A stretch of 27,052 bases of DNA, taken from GWC2-40-17 sp035400705 (GTDB lineage: Bacteria > Patescibacteriota > Patescibacteriia > Magasanikbacterales > UBA10003). The stretch covers positions 1 to 27,052 of the forward strand of contig DAOMZV010000011.1 of assembly GCA_035400705.1 (NCBI GenBank). The letters are read 5' to 3'. Positions within the stretch are counted from its first letter, which is position 1, and each line of letters starts with the position of its first letter. This document shows positions 22,353-27,052 of this stretch, piece by piece. A program made the translations under genes and the position numbers. The notes beneath the pieces are model-generated. The model saw only the letters and a list, made by a program, of their open reading frames with translations. It was not told where the DNA came from and made no database searches.

Positions 22353-24878
22353 ATGACTAAAAATAAAATTGATAAAATTATTGCCGAGCGCAATAGTTAC
22401 AAGGGCCTCACCAGCAAAGAAGCAGAAAAATTACAAATGGAGTTTGGTTTTAATGCCCGACCACCAGTAAAACACCAAAGTTGGTTGCTAAGATTAGTAA
22501 AAATTTTAGGTGAGCCGATGATGTTGTTGCTTTTGGTTACGGCTGCAGTTTATTTTTTTCTAGGTGATAAGTTAGAAACAATCATTTTGCTTTTCACAAT
22601 CATTCCCATTGGTTTAATGGAATTTTTTCAAGAACAAAAAACCAATGAGGCCATCAAGGCTTTAGATAAAATGATGGTTCAGTATACCGAAGTATTTCGT
22701 GATGGAAGTTTACAAAAGAAAGATGTAAAATACTTGGTTCCTGGCGATTATGTCTATTTGACAACAGGCGACCGAATTCCGGCCGACGGTATTTTATTGA
22801 GTTCTCCCGGTTTGTCAGTTGATGAATCAATCCTGACTGGCGAATCTATTTCCGTAGTTAAGGATGTTTTAGTTGGTAATTCTGATAATTTGAAGGATGA
22901 AAATAAATTGTGGCAAGGAACCTTAGTGGTTCAAGGGGAAGGATATTTTTTAATTACCTTTACGGGTGAAAATACTGCCTACGGTAAAATCGGCAATCTG
23001 ATGGAAAAAATTGCCGGACAAAAAACTCCTTTACAGAAAAAAATTCAGCATTTAGTTAAAGTTTTGGCCATTTTTGCAGTTTCTTTTGCTTTGCTTTTAG
23101 GTATTTTATTATCTTTTAGGCAGGGAGCGGTCGCGGGCATCTTGGGCGCCCTAACCGTGGCCATGTCTTTAATCCCAGAGGAATTTCCGATTGTTTTTAG
23201 CGTTTTTTTAATTATGGGAGTTTGGCGAATGACTCACCAAAAAGCCCTAGTTAGGGAAATGGCCATGGTGGAAACCCTAGGTTCAGCCACAGTTATTTGT
23301 ACTGATAAAACAGGCACTTTAACCGAAGGCTCAATGTCTTTAGATTATGTTTATTATCAGAATAATTTGATAGAGATTAAAAAACAACCAACTGCTCAAC
23401 AGTCGCATTTAAAAAATATGGTTGTGCCATCTTTGTTAGCTTTGGAGCAGGTGGCGATTGATCCCATTGAGATAGAAATCCAAAGTTTTGCCCAAAAATT
23501 AGGTTTTGATGTCAATTCTTTTTTTAGAGAACGAACTTTATTACAAGATAGTTCCTTTGAGTCAAAAACTAAAATGGTTCATCACATGTGGCAAGAAGCT
23601 GATGGAACCTGCCGCCAATATACTGCTGGAGCTCCCGAATCAGTTTTAGCTTGTAGCAAATTATCCCAAGAAGAAAAGAAAAAGATAGAATTAATTTATA
23701 CAAAATTAGCCGATAAAGGTTGTCGAGTCATTGCTGTGGCTGAAAGATTTTGTGGAGCCAAGGAAAAAATTGTGGCTCAGGATTTAAATTTTGTTGGTTT
23801 ACTCGGGATGAGTGATCCACCTCGTGAAGGTGTTAAAGAAGCCGTGGCTACATGCCAAAGAGCCGGAATCCGCATCATTATGATTACCGGAGACAATAAA
23901 TTGACTGCGCATAGTATTGCCGAAGCAGTTGGTTTAAATCATAATGAAGAGATTTTGACTGGCAATGATTTGGAAAAAATGTCACCCACGGCTTTGCAGG
24001 AAGCTGTCAAACGTCACGATATTTTTACCAGAGTTCATCCAGAACAAAAATATTTAATTGTTAAGGTTTTACAAAATATGGGGGAGATAGTGGCAATGAC
24101 CGGTGACGGGGTTAATGATGCCCCGGCTTTGCGCCAAGCTAATATTGGCTTGGCTATGGGTTTAAAAGGGACAGAAGTGGCTCGGGCTGCCGCAGGTATC
24201 GTGTTAATGGATGATAATTTTGCTACGATTGTTAATGCAATTAAAGAAGGACGACGTGTTTATGATAATTTGCGCCAAGCTTTTGTTTTTTTATTTTCCT
24301 TTCATTTGCCAATTGTTGGTTTAGCTATCTTACCTTTATTGTTTGGTCAGCCTTTGGTTTTTATGCCAATTCATATTATTTTTCTAGAATTAATCTGTGA
24401 TCCCTCGGCTGTTTTAGGTTTTGAGAGGGAGGCTCCGAGGCGTAACTTAATGAAGCAACCCCCAACTTCTCCTCAAGAACCGTTGCTTAATCGCCATTTA
24501 ATTTTAATTGTTTTAGTTCAGGGTCTGGCTATTTTGTTTGTTTCTTTGGCTTTTTATTATTATTTTGGTTTGCGATTAGGCAATTTGGAACTGGGGCGCA
24601 CAACTGCTTTTATGAGTTTGGTTTTATCACAGATATTTTTAATAATTTTTAGCCGTGAGCCGCATCAAGTAAAATCTAATAAATTATTATTAGCTATTGT
24701 TGGTGTTACTTTTGTTTTAATTTGTTTCATTGCTGAAATACCAATTATGCGGAGAATTTTTCATCTAACTGAAATATCTTGGTCTAACTTGTTTTTGGTT
24801 GTAAGTATGTCTTTGGCCGTGGCATTGGTGTTAAGGGTACTTCGTTTGGCAAAAAGGAAGCTCAGGCTTGCTTTTTAA
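22353..24878 (+). CDS. P-type cation-transporting ATPase (type II-like)
   Basis: An 841-residue P-type ATPase. The N-terminal cation-ATPase region has GLTSKEAEKL. The actuator domain carries VDESILTGES (TGES phosphatase motif). TM4 has IPEEFPIV (275-279). The phosphorylation loop is CTDKTGTLTEG (Asp318). The nucleotide-binding domain follows, then MITGDN and TGDGVNDAPAL, and finally the C-terminal helices with FLELICDPSAVLGFE. The general layout matches calcium-type pumps. However, TM4 is PEEFP rather than PEGLP, TM6 has Glu679/Cys682/Asp683 where SERCA has Asn796/Thr799/Asp800, and the TM5 position of SERCA Glu771 is not acidic. The ion is therefore uncertain. Last gene of the SpoU-tdk operon. 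The tRNA-Gly promoter begins inside its final codons. Confidence 0.92.
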   Translation: MTKNKIDKIIAERNSYKGLTSKEAEKLQMEFGFNARPPVKHQSWLLRLVKILGEPMMLLLLVTAAVYFFLGDKLETIILLFTIIPIGLMEFFQEQKTNEAIKALDKMMVQYTEVFRDGSLQKKDVKYLVPGDYVYLTTGDRIPADGILLSSPGLSVDESILTGESISVVKDVLVGNSDNLKDENKLWQGTLVVQGEGYFLITFTGENTAYGKIGNLMEKIAGQKTPLQKKIQHLVKVLAIFAVSFALLLGILLSFRQGAVAGILGALTVAMSLIPEEFPIVFSVFLIMGVWRMTHQKALVREMAMVETLGSATVICTDKTGTLTEGSMSLDYVYYQNNLIEIKKQPTAQQSHLKNMVVPSLLALEQVAIDPIEIEIQSFAQKLGFDVNSFFRERTLLQDSSFESKTKMVHHMWQEADGTCRQYTAGAPESVLACSKLSQEEKKKIELIYTKLADKGCRVIAVAERFCGAKEKIVAQDLNFVGLLGMSDPPREGVKEAVATCQRAGIRIIMITGDNKLTAHSIAEAVGLNHNEEILTGNDLEKMSPTALQEAVKRHDIFTRVHPEQKYLIVKVLQNMGEIVAMTGDGVNDAPALRQANIGLAMGLKGTEVARAAAGIVLMDDNFATIVNAIKEGRRVYDNLRQAFVFLFSFHLPIVGLAILPLLFGQPLVFMPIHIIFLELICDPSAVLGFEREAPRRNLMKQPPTSPQEPLLNRHLILIVLVQGLAILFVSLAFYYYFGLRLGNLELGRTTAFMSLVLSQIFLIIFSREPHQVKSNKLLLAIVGVTFVLICFIAEIPIMRRIFHLTEISWSNLFLVVSMSLAVALVLRVLRLAKRKLRLAF

Positions 24879-24895
24879 GGGGGATTTGCTATAAT
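24868..24895 (+). promoter_or_regulatory. Promoter ahead of the tRNA-Gly leader
   Basis: TTGCTT (24868-24873), 16 bases, exact extended -10 TGC-TATAAT (24887-24895). Predicted start near 24902, about 130 bases upstream of tRNA-Gly, so a long structured leader is transcribed. The -35 lies within the last codons of the ATPase gene. Confidence 0.75.
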
Positions 24896-25032
24896 GTGAA
24901 GCGTTGTGAGAAAATCGCAGAAAATATCTAAGTAAGCTTGTCTGCTTCCTGTTCACTTTGCGGGTATACTTCGTGTGCCCGCTCACTCGGAAAAGATTAC
25001 CAAGCAAGCTTGGTCGCCTTATTCCTCCTTTC
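24896..25032 (+). other. Hairpin-rich leader upstream of tRNA-Gly
   Basis: No convincing coding potential. Visible structure: GTGAA / TTCAC enclosing 24896-24956; a 9-bp hairpin 24960-24982 (GCGGGTATA with TGTGCCCGC, 5-base loop); and ACCAAG-CAAG-CTTGGT at 24999-25014. GCGGGTATA at 24960 repeats the first nine bases of the tRNA-Gly gene at 25033, and CCCGCTC (24978-24984) repeats its 3' end. It may be a tRNA precursor leader, an independent small RNA or a decayed repeat element. Confidence 0.5.
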
Positions 25033-25104
25033 GCGGGTATAGTATAATGGCTATTATTACAGCTTTCCAAGCTGAAGACGCGGGTTCGATTCCCGCTACC
25101 CGCT
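25033..25104 (+). tRNA. tRNA-Gly(UCC)
   Basis: Acceptor GCGGGTA / TACCCGC, discriminator T. The anticodon arm has loop TTTCCAA, anticodon UCC; the outer pair of its stem is an A-A mismatch. The T-loop is TTCGATT. CCA is not encoded. The sequence is close, from memory, to enterobacterial tRNA-Gly(UCC). Confidence 0.96.
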
Positions 25105-25113
25105 CTGACAAAT

Positions 25114-25142
25114 AAGACTAACCTTGACGGTTGGTCTTTTTT
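25114..25142 (+). terminator. Terminator of tRNA-Gly
   Basis: 10-bp stem AAGACTAACC / GGTTGGTCTT (one G-T pair), loop TTGAC, followed by six T. Confidence 0.88.
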
Positions 25143-25156
25143 GTTTATTTTTTAAT

Positions 25157-25285
25157 ACGGGAATCGAACAGGAAAGGGAGAAAACCCTGGTTTTCTCATT
25201 TTGAGGAAGGAACACGGAAACCCGAAGGTTTCTGTGAGAGGAGTCTGCTATTGGCGGACGACGAGTGAGATTACCCGCTACCCGT
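25157..25285 (+). repeat. Hairpin-rich element with partial tRNA-Gly copies
   Basis: A non-coding segment bounded by ACGGG and CCCGT. CGGGAATCGAAC (25158-25169) is the exact inverse complement of the tRNA-Gly T-arm (25084-25095). CCCGCTACCCG (25274-25284) is a direct copy of the tRNA 3' end (25092-25102). Between them are three hairpins: GAGAAAAC/GTTTTCTC (25178-25197), CACGGAAACC/GGTTTCTGTG (25213-25236) and GTCTGC/GCGGAC (25243-25259). They are joined by purine-rich GAGGA-type spacers. It is followed by its own terminator. I cannot tell whether it is a structured RNA or a short non-autonomous repeat. Confidence 0.5.
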
Positions 25286-25291
25286 TTTGAT

Positions 25292-25321
25292 AAAAATATC
25301 AGTCTTAGGACTGGTATTTTT
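25292..25321 (+). terminator. Terminator after the hairpin-rich element
   Basis: 13-bp stem AAAAATATCAGTC / GACTGGTATTTTT with one G-T pair and loop TTAG. No gene ends just upstream on the plus strand, which suggests that 25157-25285 is transcribed. Confidence 0.8.
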
Positions 25322-25334
25322 ATTATATATAAAA

Positions 25335-25362
25335 ATCCCTATCAATTGGTCTTGATAGGGAT
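25335..25362 (-). terminator. Terminator of the 155-residue ORF
   Basis: Perfect 11-bp stem ATCCCTATCAA / TTGATAGGGAT, loop TTGGTC. On the minus strand it is followed by TTTTTATATA, 5 bases beyond the stop of the ORF at 25368. Confidence 0.88.
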
Positions 25363-25367
25363 AAAAG

Positions 25368-25835
25368 TTAGATGAAAATAACCTGGTTTTTTTTCTGGCC
25401 GTCTGGAAAGGGCCAGGGTTGATTTTCTTCCCAACGGCAAAGGAAGGCCGGTGGTGTAGGAAGAACCCGTTGCTTTGTTGCTACCGCCACCCTAATGACG
25501 GCATTTTCATGACCGACTCGAATGGCAATAATACCCTTTAGGGGTTTGGTCATAAGGAGGCGTTTTCCATTATGGGTGTCAATAACAACCCACTGAGAAA
25601 CACAAGTGGAAGCCAGCTTGAAAATTATCCAAACAGTCCATTTGTTTCTCTGAAAACTAAGGCCGCGATCTGGCACAGCCTTTTGGTCTCCCAAGTATCT
25701 AATGGAGTTATGTTCTGGGGTAAATTTGAAGCGGGTATCTCCCGGTTTTAAGAAACACCAACCCCCGGAAAATTTTGTGCTTATCCACTGTCCAAAGTTA
25801 GTATACAAAAACCACCAGAATATTTTTTTGAACAC
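25368..25835 (-). CDS. Hypothetical Trp-rich protein, GTG start, strong RBS
   Basis: A 155-residue protein that I do not recognise. The N-terminus (MFKKIFWWFLYTNFGQWIS) is aromatic and basic but too short and mixed for a clear membrane helix. Nine Trp are spread over the chain. Hydrophobic strands such as WTVWIIFKLA, SQWVVIDT and NAVIRVAVAT suggest a beta-rich soluble fold. There is no motif I can name. The start is GTG at 25835, set 8 bases after GAGGAG, the only strong Shine-Dalgarno sequence in the window. A near-ideal promoter and a dedicated terminator frame it. By hand count the gene is about 44% G+C, against roughly one third in a sampled line of trpS, which hints at a different origin. 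It is divergent from trpS. Confidence 0.75.
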   Translation of the reverse strand: MFKKIFWWFLYTNFGQWISTKFSGGWCFLKPGDTRFKFTPEHNSIRYLGDQKAVPDRGLSFQRNKWTVWIIFKLASTCVSQWVVIDTHNGKRLLMTKPLKGIIAIRVGHENAVIRVAVATKQRVLPTPPAFLCRWEENQPWPFPDGQKKNQVIFI

Positions 25836-25843
25836 GACGTTTT

Positions 25844-25849
25844 CTCCTC
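25844..25849 (-). promoter_or_regulatory. Strong Shine-Dalgarno sequence deciding the GTG start
   Basis: GAGGAG on the minus strand, 8 bases before GTG (25833-25835). It supports GTG as the true start of the 155-residue ORF and is unlike the other gene starts in this window. Confidence 0.8.
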
Positions 25850-25888
25850 AAAGTTAAGGAACTGTTTTGATTAGGCTTTTAACAAACT

Positions 25889-25917
25889 AATATATCATAA
25901 TTTTATCCCATTGTCAA
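25889..25917 (-). promoter_or_regulatory. Promoter of the 155-residue ORF
   Basis: On the minus strand: TTGACA (25912-25917), 17 bases, TATATT (25889-25894) preceded by TGA (extended -10). Predicted start near 25882, leader about 47 bases. Confidence 0.85.
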
Positions 25918-25941
25918 TATTTTGTCATTAAGGCAGATTGA

Positions 25942-25970
25942 TTGACCAAAGACAGCTGAAATGCTAAAAT
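25942..25970 (+). promoter_or_regulatory. Promoter of trpS
   Basis: TTGACC (25942-25947), 17 bases, TAAAAT (25965-25970) with upstream TGC. Predicted start near 25977, about 17 bases before the ATG. Back-to-back with the promoter at 25889-25917. Confidence 0.85.
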
Positions 25971-25993
25971 TTTAGTATATTTAAAAGTTTTTT

Positions 25994-26962
25994 ATGCAAA
26001 GATTATTATCGGGCATTAAGCCAACCGGCGAAATTCATATTGGCAATTATTTTGGCGCCATGCGTCAGTTTTTAGATTTACAAAATCAGTTTGAAAGTTT
26101 TATTTTTATTGCTGATTATCACGCGTTGAACCAATTACAGAATAAAGATGAATTATCCAAAAATATTTTAGAAATTGCTAAAGCCTATTTATCTATTGGT
26201 TTAGACCCTCAAAAAGTCGTTTTATTTAAACAGTCGGATGTGCCCGAAGTTACAGAATTAGCCTGGATTTTTAATTGTTTAACACCCATTGCTGAATTGC
26301 AACGTGCTCATGCCTATAAAGATGCGGTGGCTAAAGGCAATCCAATCAATATGGGTTTGTTTGATTACCCGGTTTTAATGGCGGCGGATATTTTAATGTA
26401 TAACTCGGAAGTGGTTCCGGTTGGGCAGGATCAAAAACAGCATTTGGAGATGGCGCAAGATATGGCGAAAAAGTTTAATAATGTTTTTGGCGAAACCTTT
26501 AAAGTTCCCCAGGAAAGAATTTTGGGAGAAGTGGCTACTGTAATCGGTTTAGATGGCCGCAAAATGAGTAAGAGTTATAAAAATACCATTGGGTTGTTTG
26601 ATGATGAAAAACAGGTAATTAAAAAGGTGATGGGAATAAAAACCGACAGCAAGGGCGCGACCGACCCCAAAGATCCCAAGACCGACAATATTTTTGCTTT
26701 GCACAAACTTTTTGCCACCCCGGAAGAATTAAAAGAATTAGAGCAGGCTTATAAAGAAGGCAAGATTTCTTATAAAGAATCTAAAGAATTATTAGGGGAG
26801 AGGATTAATAATTTTTTACAACCGATTAGAGAAAAAAAATTAGAATGGGACGCTAATGAAAAACAGGTGAAAGAAATTTTGATTTCTGGCGCCGCCAGGG
26901 CGCGACAAGAAGCTAAAGAGATGATGAAAAAAGTTAGAGAAAAAATTGGTGTGGAAATTTAA
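25994..26962 (+). CDS. trpS: Tryptophanyl-tRNA synthetase
   Basis: Class I tryptophan-tRNA ligase, 322 residues (usual ~325-335). The N-terminus LLSGIKPTGEIHIGNYFGA contains the HIGH-type motif (IHIGNY). YPVLMAADILMYNSEVVPVG with GQDQKQHLEMAQDMA forms the Trp and ATP site. KMSKS is intact in GRKMSKSYKN. The C-terminal helical anticodon-binding part ends with RARQEAKEMMKKVREKIG, as in the family. No Shine-Dalgarno sequence is present (T-rich upstream). It is a single-gene unit with its own promoter and terminator, divergent from the 155-residue ORF. Confidence 0.97.
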   Translation: MQRLLSGIKPTGEIHIGNYFGAMRQFLDLQNQFESFIFIADYHALNQLQNKDELSKNILEIAKAYLSIGLDPQKVVLFKQSDVPEVTELAWIFNCLTPIAELQRAHAYKDAVAKGNPINMGLFDYPVLMAADILMYNSEVVPVGQDQKQHLEMAQDMAKKFNNVFGETFKVPQERILGEVATVIGLDGRKMSKSYKNTIGLFDDEKQVIKKVMGIKTDSKGATDPKDPKTDNIFALHKLFATPEELKELEQAYKEGKISYKESKELLGERINNFLQPIREKKLEWDANEKQVKEILISGAARARQEAKEMMKKVREKIGVEI

Positions 26963-26969
26963 AAAAGAA

Positions 26970-26994
26970 AGCCGTCCTGTTGGGGCGGTTTTTT
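26970..26994 (+). terminator. Terminator of trpS
   Basis: Stem CCGTCC / GGGCGG (one G-T pair), extended by A-T and G-T pairs, loop TGTTG, then TTTTTT. The remaining bases to the window end show no supported feature. Confidence 0.8.
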
Positions 26995-27052
26995 GATAAT
27001 AAAAAAAGCCCCTTCGTGCTCGTTAGCTGGCGGTTAAACCAACTAAGAAAGC

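Noticed and set aside
24896..25032. SRP RNA, RNase P RNA, 6S RNA or tmRNA
   Set aside because: No SRP GGAAG-GCAG-type tip, no RNase P GAGGAAAGTCC core, no tmRNA tRNA-like ends; length and structure do not fit.
24831..25070. Minus-strand open frame over the ATPase end, the promoter and tRNA-Gly
   Set aside because: It overlaps a real gene end and a tRNA and has no protein-like character.
25084..25284. Direct repeat of the tRNA-Gly 3' end as attL/attR of an integrated element
   Set aside because: Only about 180 bases lie between the copies, there is no integrase in the window, and the match is an 11-mer; a true att duplication is not supported.
27003..27052. Possible left arm of a hairpin or start of another gene at the window end
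   Set aside because: The matching right arm is not visible and the stretch is too short to judge.
1..27052. CRISPR array, insertion sequence, toxin-antitoxin pair or restriction/defence genes
   Set aside because: No regularly spaced repeats, transposase motifs or paired small toxin-like genes were found on reading both strands.

Overview
The window is a compact, AT-rich stretch of chromosome from what is most likely a Patescibacteria (Candidate Phyla Radiation, Parcubacteria-type) bacterium. That placement is inferred from four things. Housekeeping genes are packed around short intergenic gaps. The proteins have small, streamlined forms. The gene mix is typical of such genomes: PolX, a RuvB/PH-domain operon, an orphan F420-ligase-like protein, an SpoIID-type secreted protein and an MJ1255-like glycosyltransferase. 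Finally, almost no gene has a recognisable Shine-Dalgarno sequence. No phage, insertion sequence, transposase, integrase or CRISPR array is visible.

Layout. 1-6253: 3' part of rpoB, complete rpoC, strong terminator. 6274-7222: yebC-type gene and, convergent to it, a small membrane-protein ORF sharing a bidirectional terminator. 7286-9503: ruvC followed by polX, with a tRNA-Leu(UAA) immediately after. 9673-11520: ruvB, a small two-helix membrane protein and a PH-domain membrane protein. 11623-16355: envelope section with a minus-strand secreted SpoIID-domain protein, a polysaccharide flippase and an O-antigen-ligase-type protein. 16342-17043: an F420 gamma-glutamyl-ligase-like protein overlapping the ligase gene. 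17040-17396: tRNA-Ala, tRNA-Phe and tRNA-Pro with promoter and terminator. 17446-20834: rsmE, a glycosyltransferase/RMD1-family pair and a HAD-IB phosphatase. 20867-24878: a lone receiver domain, then a tight three-gene operon (SpoU methylase, thymidine kinase, P-type ATPase). 24879-25365: tRNA-Gly(UCC) set between two hairpin-rich segments. 25368-25835: an unrecognised, GC-richer, Trp-rich ORF. 25994-26962: trpS.

Functionally the window covers transcription (RpoB/RpoC), recombination and repair (RuvC, RuvB, PolX), RNA modification and charging (RsmE, SpoU, TrpRS, five tRNAs), nucleotide salvage (Tdk), ion transport, and export or assembly of cell-surface polysaccharide. Promoters of sigma-70 type (TTGACA-17-TATAAT, often with the extended TGn) can be read in front of many genes, and several give very short predicted leaders.

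I see no clear novel multi-gene system. The least ordinary region is 24880-25930. There tRNA-Gly is flanked by structured modules that share short boxes and carry partial copies of its T-arm and acceptor sequence. Next to them lies an orphan gene with a strong Shine-Dalgarno sequence, a GTG start and a different base composition. Other points worth checking are a C at position 55 of tRNA-Phe, loss of the HxH metal motif in the PolX PHP domain, and a roughly 50-residue insertion in RpoB.
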